Assembly: GCA_903772945.1 (NCBI GenBank)
Contig: CAICTM010000113.1
Coordinates: 1 to 64,000 of the forward strand
DNA length: 64,000 nt
Source of the DNA: Seminavis robusta
Lineage: Eukaryota > Bacillariophyta > Bacillariophyceae > Naviculales > Naviculaceae
Direction: 5' to 3'
Part shown: positions 10,531-20,846 of the stretch, piece after piece
How positions within the stretch are numbered: the first letter of the stretch is position 1
Layout of the letters: every line of letters starts with the position of its first letter
Position numbers and translations under genes: made by a program
The notes under the pieces: generated by a model
Database searches by the model: none
What the model saw: only the letters and a program-made list of their open reading frames with translations
Told to the model about the DNA's origin: nothing

Positions 10531-10866
10531 TGGTCTTGTGGCTTGTTTGTGGATAATGAGAGCGAAAGTTGCTTTCAATCGGCTTGATCAGAAGGAGTTT
10601 GTGTGTGGTAAGGCGATTCTTCCGGTTTTGCTTGAACCCAAAAATGTTCTTGTCCTCTCCGTTGAATGTAAGGCCTTCTTGGTAACGCGGGAGAATCTTT
10701 CTTGGCGAGGAAGGCTGGTTGGCATTGGTTTGTATTTTGGCAATTGTTTTCTTTATTGGCGCTTCGATGGCAGGCATACACAGGATTTGAACCAAAGCTC
10801 ACAACCTGCGTCTCTTGCTGTTTTCCTTTTATTCGATTCAGCTGCTACCCTTGCTACCCTTCCAAG

Positions 10867-11466
10867 ATGAATTTGTCCGTCACCGGCATCGAACCAGTGG
10901 CATTCAGCCCCAACACCTCATATCAGACGGTTGTTTCGTTAGATCCCATTGAAGACATTGACAACATGGAAGAACCGAGGCATGTCGCCATTGGATTTGA
11001 GACTTACGATGGCATCATCCACGATTATCGTGGCGCTGCTTCATTTGATCGAATTCCTGGAACGGCATCTTACCGCTACCTCATACGTGGGGTTCAAGTT
11101 AAGAGGAACAATGATGGGAGTCTTCCGGAGAGTGTTGACTTGAATGACACCATCGAATCAATGGAGCTTCGACTTACCAGTCGGTTTGAGTGGTACACAA
11201 AGAGTCAGAAGATCAAAGGTAAAGAAACAACTGGCAGGATCGTTCGAATGAGATTTCTCCGCTCGAAAGATGAAGAACATCCAAAGGCAATTAGGCAAAT
11301 TGATCTGATTATTCCAAGGTCGGAGAACTGTGACAGTGGCAAGCTTCTAGTGCTTGCAATCAATCAGGCATCCGCTCTCGTTGATGCCAATATTGCGGAA
11401 AGCAAGCTCAAGGAAGAGCAAGAGCGACAACAAGCAGCCAGACTTCGAGGCAATATCCTCCCGTAG
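10867..11466 (+). CDS. Hypothetical protein, 199 aa
   Basis: ATG-started frame of 199 codons. The open frame runs further 5' but without an ATG, so 10867 is chosen. No family is recognised. It looks like a compact mixed alpha/beta protein: segments such as H-V-A-I-G-F-E-T-Y-D-G-I-I and R-I-V-R-M-R-F-L-R suggest beta strands. A C-terminal helix rich in Glu, Lys and Gln (about residues 170-195) could be a coiled coil. It sits between the divergent gene at 9835-10530 and the transposase-like gene at 12203, in the same orientation as the latter. It may therefore be a partner protein of one large mobile element, which is inference from position alone. Confidence 0.55.
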   Translation: MNLSVTGIEPVAFSPNTSYQTVVSLDPIEDIDNMEEPRHVAIGFETYDGIIHDYRGAASFDRIPGTASYRYLIRGVQVKRNNDGSLPESVDLNDTIESMELRLTSRFEWYTKSQKIKGKETTGRIVRMRFLRSKDEEHPKAIRQIDLIIPRSENCDSGKLLVLAINQASALVDANIAESKLKEEQERQQAARLRGNILP

Positions 11467-12202
11467 ACAAATCCAATTAGCAGTCAAGCGACGTTTATTG
11501 TACGACGACCTATGACGACGGCACATCTAGCAGCTATAGCTTTGTATAATTCTATCTAGAAATATTGTTGGCTAGCTTCAAATGCTGTTGACTACTACAT
11601 GCAGTGGGCCTTTCATTGCTATCGACTACCTGGTACCAGCACTCTGCTATCGCTGTTGCTGTTGCTGTGTGCATGGTGGCAAGATCCGCTTTTTCTAGAA
11701 TGGACGTCCGACCCAAGGTAACTACCTTGGAGTGCAAATTTGGTGCCCAGATTAATGCTAGATTTGTGTTTACCGAGGCCATGTTGAACTGTAGAGTGCA
11801 CACTTTAACACCACCATTTTGCTCATTTTTCCGCTTCCGAAATTCACAGCTGACTGCACCGAGATACTCGCTCCAGCGTCGCATAAAATACAAACAGCGG
11901 CCAACCAAAGCAACAGAAAGATGGCTGGACTCTCTCTCTTTCTACCTCGGACAACCACACAATCGAACCGAATCAGAGTATGACGAAGGCTCCATCCAAT
12001 GTGCTACAACTAGCAATGCTAATAAGCGAGCAGCTCAATGATGCAGCGGATCGGAGAGGGCCAAATTTTCGAACAAAGAGTCTCGACAAAACCTGAGGAT
12101 TGTTCTTTTGTGCTATTCGAATCAGAGCCATGACTTGCTTTAGCCAGCTTCTGCTCTGCCACTGCAGTGGAAGAGTTTCAGGCACAGGGCTGTTGTTCCA
12201 AG
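11467..12202. other. Intergenic between the two plus-strand genes of the 9.8-16.1 kb block
   Basis: About 735 bases with several overlapping open frames on both strands, none with ATG plus family features. It may hold the promoter of the gene at 12203. Confidence 0.4.
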
Positions 12203-15200
12203 ATGGTGGCCACCCGTCGCAGTGCTCGCCGGACAAAGAGCAACATCGAATTGCGAGATCTGTTCAGGCAACGATCGGTGTCGCCCACGGAAACTACAGC
12301 CACTAGCAGCAACAGCGAGACCAATGACACTGACACTGAAACCAACGAGAATGAATCCGACTTTTCTCTTGAAGCTTTTCTGTCGTCCCTGAACGACACG
12401 GTTGGTTGCCGACCAAGATGGTCGTCGGGGATGCCCATTTTTGATTTCATTGTTGACGGCAACAAATCCTTGCCTTCCGGCTGGCTCCGTAGTTTGCTGG
12501 TTGTGAAAACGCCACCAAGTCTTGCAGACAATGAGAAAAATCTTCTTCTTTTTCTCTTTTTGAGCCTGTCAGGGGCCGGTGGGAAACTCGATGGGCACTC
12601 TCCAAGCGACATCCTGTCGCATGCATGGGGTGTAGTCTCTCTAACAATCCGCAGAGCCTGCTTATCGGCCTTGAAAGTTGATTTCCTCACTTGGATTACT
12701 TCTAGCGGGAGTGGAAACAAAGACAATGAATGCAACAAAAAGCGGTCTGCTTGGCTTCAGGAAGGGGCACCCCACCAACAAGATGAGGGCTTCTCACCAC
12801 CCCTTGTCAGAGTCCCGAAGCGACGGGACATGCGTCCAACTCCTTTGGTTGCGGCAGCCCCGGGAGAATTCAATTCACCTGTCAGCACGATGTCCCAACC
12901 TGCAGCAGAAGACCTTTGTTCTCCCGTCAGCAGTGGCACTTTGGAGGTCGAAGACGACTTTCTATCGCCAAGGATTTCGCCTCAAAATGAACGCGATCAG
13001 AATGGAAGGCACGATGGGACTCGTCTTGATTTCAGTCGAGCTGAAAACAGGCATGCATCAACCCAGACTGACAATTCGTCTCCATCGTTGAGTAATTCTA
13101 TTGATGAGAGCACGCAGACTGATCTCGCTGGACGCCTTCGTTCAGAAATGAATGCAGACACCATCAGCAAAGAGTCCGAGGAAGAAATGTGCCGAGCCCT
13201 CTATTATCTCTTCAAAAAGAAAAGGAAATCTCTTTCTCGTGCTGGTGCTGGTGGCAACAACGACATCAACGACGACGACAGTAACAACGACTTAGCCCGG
13301 GTGACAAAAGCTCGCTTGGCTGCATCAGCTGAGGTTATCACATTGCGACCGTTTCGTAATGGAAGCCCCATGAAGATATTGAGAATCAAAGAATCAAGGC
13401 ATGGTGCTGGCGATAAGAAAGCAAGAAAGTTTCGTTCTAAAGGACACCTTGTCGAGGCTTTGGTCTCAAACCTTGGTCTCTCGTCCGAGGAAACAGTCAG
13501 GCTACTCGAGCGTATCCTTGTCGGATACCGCAAAGAGAGTGATGGTCGACTCAGCATTGCACAATGTGCAGCATTGATGCTGTACCTGCCGGTGACCGCC
13601 AGAGGCCTCGAACGCTTGCAGAGGTTTGTCAAGTGGGCTTTGCCCAGCGTCGGACCAACCATGTTTCCACCATCATTGAGAAAGAAGATAGCAATGTACT
13701 CTATGGATACGGTCGATCTGAAACTCGGCTTCGAGTTGGTGTCACTCGAAATTGGTGGAAGCACAAGAAACCAACGTTGTTTGCATGTTTGGGTAAAAGA
13801 CCCAGCTGCTGCAATCGAACGCCTTGCCCAGAGTGCTCTCGTTGCTGGGAAGTTTGAAGCCTCCCTATCATTCAGTAATCACAGGGACACACTTGTTGTT
13901 GTTCAAGGCTCCGATCGCGGTGGAGATATCACATCCAACCTTGTTCGCATCGCTAATCGGTCAGCCGGCAACAGCTCTCAACACTGCCTGCCGCTTTCTT
14001 TCTATGAATTTGGGAAAGAGAGTTACTTCAACCTACGGCAGACTATTTTCAACCCGCACAAACCAACACGCGAATTCCTCCAGCTGCTGTTAGATGGAGA
14101 ATTTCACATGATCGTTGTCACAATCCACGACAATAACAACAATGGTTTGGTTTTGGATTCTCAATGTTTGATGCTTCGATTTGTATTCCCTTCTTCTGCC
14201 ATTACTGATCATCGACGGCTGTTTTTGGTTCGGTACGACGAAGACGCAGCTGCTCACAATGAAGATGCATCTGCTCAGGATGATGCTGAAATGAGGATAT
14301 TGCCTCGAGCAGTGCGCCTCCTTGACGCAAACGAGGAAATGTCGGAATCAAGTCGCGACGTGACTCGCCTGACCCTACAATTGGTCGAGGATTCCGATGG
14401 CGATGACAACTCTTACAGCGGCTTCATTCTGCGAAATTGCTTCAACCGAATTGTCTGCACAGAGTCATTTTCCGAAGTGCTTGTTGGAGGAGCCGACAAG
14501 AGCGTAAGAATGCAATGCCTGCACGCTATCGGCTGCACATCAGATGATATTAAATGCAATGCAACTCTCATGGGTCAGGGAACTGCGTCGGTGATGTGTC
14601 CGTGCACAATCTGTGTTGCAAAGAAAAAAGACTTCGCTTCCTACCTGACCAAGCCTCGAGAAGAACAACCATCCAACCGGGAGGGAGACTATGCCAATCC
14701 AAAGATGTACAAAGCATTCATGGCAGAAGCGAAAGGACGAGCTGAGTGGGTGCGGCTGAACTCTACGGGCCAGGCGAGGACACTCAAAATAAAGTATTGC
14801 AGTGTCACTCATGAACCATTGTTGTACACTCCTCCATCAATGAACACTTGCTCTGGAATGCACGTGTCTAGTGGGCTATTAACCCATCTTACAGTCAAGA
14901 TGTTGGATCTTATGGGTGAAATTGACAAAACAACAACATGGATGATCGAGTTGCCGGCTAAGCTGGACGAAGCAAAGGAATTCATCAAAAGCGCAACAGC
15001 TTCCACGGACAAACTTCGAAAGCAAGATGCGAAGCTTGTACGCGATATTTTTGCAGCAAGAGGCATGGCACGACCTGGATGCGCTCAAATGATCACTCAG
15101 CTCGAAGCAGATCGCGATGAGATAGCCTCGATGTTGACGGCATCAACGAAAGCAAGAGATGCTGCGAAGCTGTTTACGGAGAAAGGAGCCGAGTTCTTGG

Positions 15201-16102
15201 CAGGAGCAGCCAAAAAGTCCAAGACGCGCATCCTTGGCCCAGCAACCTACTGCTTCCGAAAGACGTACGAGGTTGATGGAAGAGTGCCTTTCCGAGTTGA
15301 AAACAGTGGCTTCGAGCTTTCTAATGCAGATGGCATCAAAGTTTTGGAAAGGATAGACAAGATTGACGAACGAATGAAACGAGTTTTCGACAACCCACAG
15401 ATGCAGGCATCCATTGACCATTTGATGAACAAATTCGTCAAAATGGCACGGTTGCTCTATCGCATGTCAGTCATGATGAAGAGCCAAAAAAAATGGTCTA
15501 CGGAAAACTGTGATCAGTTCGAATCGACGTCGAAAGAGTATGCAATGCTTTGGCTTGAGCTTTCAGGAGAGGGCGATACCCAATCAAACAATCCGGCTAT
15601 TTTCAACAAACTGCATGTGTTAGTAACACACGTGCCGCAATTTGTGAGACGACACCGAATGCTTGGACGTTGCTCTGAAGAGGGTTTCGAATCGTCTCAC
15701 AAGTGCATTGAGTCAGTTCGGAAACCACTCAAATGCATGACGTCGACAGAGGACAGAGCCAACACCATCTACCGAAGGATTTTGCTTCAGTCTAGGCCTG
15801 AAATTGAAAGGACATTCGAAAGCATCAACAACCACTACAGGAACAACAAGCGCGGCCCTTACAACAAAGATCCCTCGAAGATGAAGACTGCGGATGCCGC
15901 AAAAGCAGCCAGAGAGGTTGGCTGTTCTCTCTCTCTTCCCGAAGGATTCCTTCCATCTATCAATGGATACGTAGTCAAAGAATCATGGAAAGACGAGTTT
16001 GAGTATGTTTGTTTCAGTAAAGTCCCACAATCTTGGTCCAAAACCTTCACAAACGACGAGCGATTGGGTGAAGGGTGTCGGACGACGACCGAATACCTCT
16101 AG
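12203..16102 (+). CDS. Large transposase-like protein
   Basis: 1299 codons from the ATG at 12203; the open frame extends twelve codons upstream only from a GTG. The N-terminus is basic (R-R-S-A-R-R-T-K). Residues to about 400 are Ser/Asp-rich and probably disordered. A central region has a cysteine cluster with C-P-C-T-I-C spacing (about residue 802). Near the C-terminus lies the pattern H-V-L-V-T-H-V-P-Q-F, then C-S-E-E-G-F-E-S-S-H. I recall similar S-E-x-x-x-E-x-x-H patterns ending the RNase H-like core of large DNA-transposon transposases (Zisupton/KDZ-like and related animal families). An acidic residue there could be the last of a DDE triad, but the first two Asp cannot be assigned by eye. 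No terminal inverted repeats were found. A conserved host protein of unknown function is the alternative. Confidence 0.55.
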   Translation: MVATRRSARRTKSNIELRDLFRQRSVSPTETTATSSNSETNDTDTETNENESDFSLEAFLSSLNDTVGCRPRWSSGMPIFDFIVDGNKSLPSGWLRSLLVVKTPPSLADNEKNLLLFLFLSLSGAGGKLDGHSPSDILSHAWGVVSLTIRRACLSALKVDFLTWITSSGSGNKDNECNKKRSAWLQEGAPHQQDEGFSPPLVRVPKRRDMRPTPLVAAAPGEFNSPVSTMSQPAAEDLCSPVSSGTLEVEDDFLSPRISPQNERDQNGRHDGTRLDFSRAENRHASTQTDNSSPSLSNSIDESTQTDLAGRLRSEMNADTISKESEEEMCRALYYLFKKKRKSLSRAGAGGNNDINDDDSNNDLARVTKARLAASAEVITLRPFRNGSPMKILRIKESRHGAGDKKARKFRSKGHLVEALVSNLGLSSEETVRLLERILVGYRKESDGRLSIAQCAALMLYLPVTARGLERLQRFVKWALPSVGPTMFPPSLRKKIAMYSMDTVDLKLGFELVSLEIGGSTRNQRCLHVWVKDPAAAIERLAQSALVAGKFEASLSFSNHRDTLVVVQGSDRGGDITSNLVRIANRSAGNSSQHCLPLSFYEFGKESYFNLRQTIFNPHKPTREFLQLLLDGEFHMIVVTIHDNNNNGLVLDSQCLMLRFVFPSSAITDHRRLFLVRYDEDAAAHNEDASAQDDAEMRILPRAVRLLDANEEMSESSRDVTRLTLQLVEDSDGDDNSYSGFILRNCFNRIVCTESFSEVLVGGADKSVRMQCLHAIGCTSDDIKCNATLMGQGTASVMCPCTICVAKKKDFASYLTKPREEQPSNREGDYANPKMYKAFMAEAKGRAEWVRLNSTGQARTLKIKYCSVTHEPLLYTPPSMNTCSGMHVSSGLLTHLTVKMLDLMGEIDKTTTWMIELPAKLDEAKEFIKSATASTDKLRKQDAKLVRDIFAARGMARPGCAQMITQLEADRDEIASMLTASTKARDAAKLFTEKGAEFLAGAAKKSKTRILGPATYCFRKTYEVDGRVPFRVENSGFELSNADGIKVLERIDKIDERMKRVFDNPQMQASIDHLMNKFVKMARLLYRMSVMMKSQKKWSTENCDQFESTSKEYAMLWLELSGEGDTQSNNPAIFNKLHVLVTHVPQFVRRHRMLGRCSEEGFESSHKCIESVRKPLKCMTSTEDRANTIYRRILLQSRPEIERTFESINNHYRNNKRGPYNKDPSKMKTADAAKAAREVGCSLSLPEGFLPSINGYVVKESWKDEFEYVCFSKVPQSWSKTFTNDERLGEGCRTTTEYL

Positions 16103-16961
16103 TCTAGTAGCACATAAGACTCTTATAAACTTGAGTATTTCCACACCAAAATCTCTATAGAAATGATGTAGAATGACAACCAAAGCACCTAAGAAACAAG
16201 CGGCGCATTTCACAGCACCAAAGCGCAGATGTTGCGATGGAAAGCGTCAAATTTCTCGTCGACGGCTCTGTTTCGACGGAAATTCCAGCCTCTGGAGTGC
16301 TCGTACCTTACCAAATCGACCAACCAAAGCCATGGCACTCAGTAGCGGGTCTCTACAGTGCTTTTAGGGGCTCTATCAACCAGAGAAGGCAGGATAATGC
16401 CGTCGATTCAGCCGCCATTGTCCTCTTTTTTGCCTCGGAACAATTTGCATTGGATAATAGCAATATTATTGTGGTGCGAGCCAGCCAGCTAATGTCCCTG
16501 TCACGCACCTCTGAACCGATGTGAAAAGAGACCTGGTCTCCTCGTACCCAACAACGATGATCTTCACATCACCAGAGAAGCAGAATCGAGGTTGATCATT
16601 ACCATGGTATACTCAGACTCGATTTCATTAACTTTGTGTATGAAAGCTTCCCAGCAGTAGTTACCGGAATTGGTCAATTTGAGCTGAAAAGGGAAAGAAG
16701 GATGAAAATGGATCTGCTCAGACTCGATAACGAAATCTTTTGCTTGGGGGCTGCAAGGTCCTGCGCAAACTACTCAACAACAGTTGGTGCTGGGGCTTCT
16801 CTTCGCAAGAGGACCAATACTCAGGCTTGATAATTGCTACCAGCAAAGCAAGCATTTCAAAAAAAAATTGCTTATTCCTTGTAGTTCTGAATGTAGCTAG
16901 CTCACGCATAAAACAAACCAGCACACCGAAACAAACCGACAGTATCAAGAGACAACAAAAA
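16103..16961. other. Intergenic before the phospholipase gene
   Basis: No firmly supported gene. A 95-codon ATG frame at 16237-16524 (plus strand) is open but has no recognised domain and is not called. A second open frame from 16740 merges into the phospholipase gene but has no ATG before 16962. Confidence 0.4.
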
Positions 16962-17378
16962 ATGATGATCATGTTCCAGCTCAAGATGGTGCTCGTTATA
17001 TTGGTCGCTCTTCTTCACCAGGCTGTAACAGTTCGTGCAGGAGATTGTGGGGGCAGCTCCTGGCAGAATGCATTGTGGCATGACTGGGGGCTCTCATCCT
17101 TTATCAGCGTAGACATTGGCACTTGCTGCACCGATCATGACACCTGCTACGATGCATGTGCTGCTTCTAGAAAGACATGTGACGAGGGCTTTCAAGATTG
17201 CATGCAGCAAAAATGTGCACATACGTGGGCTGCGCCATATGAAATTGTCAATAAGGGACTGTGTTTTGGTTCTGCTGAAATCTTGTTTACGGCGGTGAGG
17301 GAACTGGGAGGAGGCGAGCGCGAGTGTGGACGATCCCTTCGAGGGTCCGAGGAGCATGTGAATTCCCGAGGCTACTAA
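16962..17378 (+). CDS. Secreted phospholipase A2-like protein
   Basis: 138 codons from the ATG at 16962. The open frame extends 74 codons upstream without a usable ATG. Residues 1-26 form a signal peptide with a long Val/Leu/Ile core, cut probably after V-R-A. The mature part has the sPLA2 signature C55-C56-T-D-H59-D60-T-C62-Y. H59 would be the catalytic base and D60 the calcium ligand. The following Cys pattern (C-Y-D-A-C, K-T-C-D, F-Q-D-C, Q-Q-K-C) resembles the short sPLA2-like proteins of nematodes and protists that belong near group XII. The expected reaction is hydrolysis of the sn-2 ester of phospholipids outside the cell or in the secretory pathway. The usual G-C-x-C-G calcium loop is not obvious, so it could be a weak or non-classical enzyme. 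The C-terminus is hydrophilic with no anchor. Confidence 0.8.
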   Translation: MMIMFQLKMVLVILVALLHQAVTVRAGDCGGSSWQNALWHDWGLSSFISVDIGTCCTDHDTCYDACAASRKTCDEGFQDCMQQKCAHTWAAPYEIVNKGLCFGSAEILFTAVRELGGGERECGRSLRGSEEHVNSRGY

Positions 17379-17729
17379 TAGCGGCGCAGAAGTGCGAGCC
17401 AGCATTTTCTACACTGGCTGTTGTTACGGAATCAGCAACCATATTCTTTAGTCAGCCAGTATCTGGCCAGCGGTAAATCTTGGAGCATGAAGGTACCAGG
17501 TACCACCTGGTTTTGAATGGCTCTCATGGACCGTATAATGCTCTAACCAAGAAAGCTCAAAGAGGACTCTCAATCAATTCAAACAATCCCATCGTCCTCT
17601 TGTACTTTTGTATGAAGCTACTTATTTTACTGTACGATCTTCTAGTCTCTTCAAAAACGACCGGTCTCTTTCGCACAAATCACCGGTCATGTTCCATTGT
17701 TTTTCTATTCTGCGTCTATTGATTGTCGC
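17379..17729. other. Convergent intergenic region
   Basis: About 350 bases between the ends of the phospholipase gene and the CLC gene. No gene or obvious terminator signal was recognised. Confidence 0.5.
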
Positions 17730-19898
17730 CTACTGGCGCTCGAGTGCTACTCCATCTCTGGGGCAGTCGTGTACTGGTTCTTGTTCTACCCAGTAGCAAT
17801 CATCCTCCTCTAGGAGTGGATGTTGGGCCACCCGGAATGCTCGCGGGCGTGTGAATGTTGTCATTACCTCCACCGCCGGTTGCTTCGCCGCAAAACGCTC
17901 CTCCAAGAGTTCCCCCACAATCGATGCGACCCCTGCACTCGCCAGCAGCGGCAGAATGGCATCATAGTTCCGTGTCACTTCAAACAGCAGCAGGCTCGCT
18001 GTGAGTGGAGCACGAAACAATGCTGCCAGTGTGCTCGCTGCCCCCACCATGGCGTATGCCGGCACCGATCCAATCTCCAAGGCGCCCGGGATTGCATGTT
18101 GTTGCAATTGATGCATCATTGGTGTAAAGGCCCCCATGGTCATTGCATCCAAGTGCCAAGTTGTTGTACTTGCGTAGGACCAGTTCAGAATGGTATCTGC
18201 AAGATGCACGGATCCATTTTGAAATGCTGTGCCCAGCATTGCCCCCAAGAATAGCGCCAGTGCAAATGTGCCACCCACCAACCCCGACCCCACGGAGACT
18301 GCTGTCATGACGGATTTGGAAACGAGCAGCGACAAAGCCAAGTTCATTGGCAGTGCATTGTTCTTGAGTAAGGAATTCATCGCCTCGTATCCAAAAAAGA
18401 GAATCTGCGGAAAGACTAGACCAACCAAGCCACACAACAAGCCTCCAATGACAGGCTTGGCCGCGTCTGGTAGTTCTGACATGAATCTGCGCACTTGCGG
18501 AAGGCCAAAGTCACCAGCGAAGAATTGTTGACTGACTTTGGAGGACTCGCTAAACGCTGCCGCCACCACGCCCGAGAGACCTCCCAAAATGAGGTACAAG
18601 GGAAGTTCCAGGAGAGGAGTCTTTAGATCAATGTGTGTAAAGCAAAGTGCCAGATGGTCGCCCAGAAAGTTCTGCGATATCAATGCGGATATGACAGATG
18701 CGAGAAGAATGGGGGCAATGTTGTTGGGTGCTGTCATGGGCAGTAAACTGGACAGATTGGGGGAGAGTTTGTCGGTCGTTGTCGTTCTTTCAGCAGTGGT
18801 CGGCTCGTCCTTGTCAATCGAACTAAACGCTTTCTGCATGATTTCCAGTGCAAAAAATACGCCAGCAATTGGTGCATTGAATCCTGCAGCAACACCGGCT
18901 GCAGCCCCACTCGACAAGAGAATTCGATTCCAGCCTCTCACGGGCTTCCAATTTTGATCTGGCGACTCATCGTCCGGTTGAGCGTCCAAAGCTGACTGAG
19001 TGATTGGCTTGTTGAGCTGAGTACATGCACGAGCCACGTTCAATCCAATCTCTACGCAAGGACCCTCTGGTCCAAGGCTGCAACCGGTTCCGAGTGTGGC
19101 AATTGCAGCCGCTGACTTTCGCAAGGCGTCTGCTTGAACCTTCAAATGATCCCAAATGGAGTTTTTGCTGCTGCTGAGTTCTGGATGCTGCTGTTGCTCT
19201 TCTTGGTCAACTTGTTGAACAATCCCTTTCAAGCCAGGGGCAAAGGACCCTCCTGACAGCAGTAGCAGTCCCACCATGGCTCCTCCAAGGGCGGGGATCA
19301 GAGGAAGCAACGAGTGGTGTGAAGCCAGAAAGTCCTGTTCGTAGAAAAGACTCCTCACAGCTTCAATGGAAAGTTTGAAGGCTACTACCAAAAGTCCAGT
19401 GATGGCACCCACAAAGCCAGATTGCGTCAACTCATAAGCAGTTGGATCCATCAGATGAAATAAGGCGGACGATGATGCCTTGTCAGCAGTTTTGGTGACT
19501 GCAGTTTCAATGCCAGTGGCCATCGATGATGCAAGGTTTCCCTCAGGGTCGTTCCAAAATGGCAATGCTTCTTTTAGCCGTGTCGCTGCTTCGACTCCCC
19601 ACTCTTCCACATCGGACCAACACTGGGCGACTTGCTCTTCGAGGTTGCGGCATGCGCATGACAGCCAATCACCACCGTTGACAAAGGAACGATCATCTGC
19701 CATTACCACATTCCCTTCTTCGTGGGGCAACAACAATGGAAGTGTCAATGCTTTACGAGAAAAGGGACTGTTGGATCGTGCACTGGAGCTCGATTTTCTC
19801 GTCAAGTGAGAATTTTCGAATGGAATGGATCCTTGAAACGCGGAGGCAAAGCCTGTTGCAGCCAAACCCACCAATACACAAATCGACTGCTTCATCAT
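17730..19898 (-). CDS. Plastid-targeted CLC chloride channel or transporter
   Basis: Intact 722-codon gene. Residues 1-20 are a signal peptide ending A-S-A, followed directly by Phe21: the A-S-A-F junction of plastid proteins in diatoms, then a Ser/Arg-rich transit-like stretch. The CLC core has the family's landmarks in order: G-G-S-F-A-P-G-L-K at about 216-224 (in place of G-S-G-I-P-E), G-P-E-G-P at 276-280 with the gating glutamate E278, G-A-A-A-G-V-A-A-G-F-N-A-P at 331-343, then G-S-G-L-V-G-G-T-F. About ten hydrophobic segments follow. There is no CBS domain after the last helix, unlike many eukaryotic CLCs, so it resembles bacterial-type CLCs. It should move chloride or nitrate across a plastid membrane (envelope or thylakoid), perhaps balancing the proton gradient in light. 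The compartment is predicted from the presequence only. Confidence 0.88.
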   Translation of the reverse strand: MMKQSICVLVGLAATGFASAFQGSIPFENSHLTRKSSSSARSNSPFSRKALTLPLLLPHEEGNVVMADDRSFVNGGDWLSCACRNLEEQVAQCWSDVEEWGVEAATRLKEALPFWNDPEGNLASSMATGIETAVTKTADKASSSALFHLMDPTAYELTQSGFVGAITGLLVVAFKLSIEAVRSLFYEQDFLASHHSLLPLIPALGGAMVGLLLLSGGSFAPGLKGIVQQVDQEEQQQHPELSSSKNSIWDHLKVQADALRKSAAAIATLGTGCSLGPEGPCVEIGLNVARACTQLNKPITQSALDAQPDDESPDQNWKPVRGWNRILLSSGAAAGVAAGFNAPIAGVFFALEIMQKAFSSIDKDEPTTAERTTTTDKLSPNLSSLLPMTAPNNIAPILLASVISALISQNFLGDHLALCFTHIDLKTPLLELPLYLILGGLSGVVAAAFSESSKVSQQFFAGDFGLPQVRRFMSELPDAAKPVIGGLLCGLVGLVFPQILFFGYEAMNSLLKNNALPMNLALSLLVSKSVMTAVSVGSGLVGGTFALALFLGAMLGTAFQNGSVHLADTILNWSYASTTTWHLDAMTMGAFTPMMHQLQQHAIPGALEIGSVPAYAMVGAASTLAALFRAPLTASLLLFEVTRNYDAILPLLASAGVASIVGELLEERFAAKQPAVEVMTTFTRPRAFRVAQHPLLEEDDCYWVEQEPVHDCPRDGVALERQ

Positions 19899-20846
19899 GA
19901 CGGTTCTATCAATTCAGAGTCTCTCTATGACAAGTCTGTCTATGACAAGAACATCTGCCGCTCCCTTTTTGTGTGTGTCTTTGAAGGCCCAGTTCAAAAA
20001 GAATTTGTGAAGCTTGTCTCGATTGGACAAGCAACTGCCAAGTTCGTTGGCCAAATCTGTTCCGACAGGACGAATGCTAATTCTTGTGAGACGGAGTCGG
20101 AACCAGGAAAAAGCGAGAGGTCGGATCGAGGGGATAGTCACGCGTTCTAAGTACCATAACGCAAGCCCTCAAGAGACGTTACAAACATTAGCTATTATTA
20201 ACGCAAGCCGTCACTAGACGTTAATTATTTATGGCACGAACTATCAACCACAAACTTCAGACAGGCACCGTAGCGGTACGGTACCGTACGGTATGATAGG
20301 AGGAACGTCTAGTACTAGCTACCGATAGCAGCTTGGTTGCCAGGGAGAAAGTGAAACAGGGCTGCCACCGGTAGCTCATCAGTATCAGTGAAATAAGAGA
20401 TCGGCAATGAGCTCGATTGTACCGGTGCCGGTACTGTACCGGTAGGGGGACAGGACACTTTTGATGTACCGGTAGGTACTACCAGGTAGCTACCAGTAGT
20501 ACGGTATAGATAGAGGTGCCGAACCTGCAATTTTCTTGTAACTACCACCTCTTGGTATTGTACGGTAGTCATATGTTCAGAATCGGCACTCGTTTGCCCC
20601 GTCTATCATCAAGGAGGAATACCGTATAAGGTTTGCCAATGGTACAGAACTGAGTACCGTAGCTACCTCTGTCAGCGGGCAAAACTGACTCGCTCCAATC
20701 AACGAAGGTTTCATAGGTTGCATAGCGATTCATACAGTTTAGTTTTTAGTTTATTCTAGTAGTTGCATAACATCTTTCTTTCGGCAACGGGGAGGACGAC
20801 ACAGAAATTAACAGGTGATTGTTGTTGTCAATACTCTGCTTCCAGT
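19899..20846. other. Intergenic, dense in GGTACC/CCGGTA palindromes
   Basis: No gene seen. Between 20260 and 20560 the sequence is crowded with TACCGGTA, GGTACCG and CGTACGG words that overlap and mirror each other. They could form many small hairpins. Around 20150-20225 the phrase AACGCAAGCC occurs twice about 60 bases apart. The region separates the divergent CLC presequence end from the 3' end of the acyl-CoA-binding protein gene. Confidence 0.5.

Noticed and set aside
13204-13764. A 186-codon minus-strand frame
   Set aside because: Lies wholly inside the 1299-residue plus-strand gene and shows no motif.
16237-16524. A 95-codon plus-strand ATG frame
   Set aside because: No recognised domain, no signal peptide and no support from context; kept only as a note.
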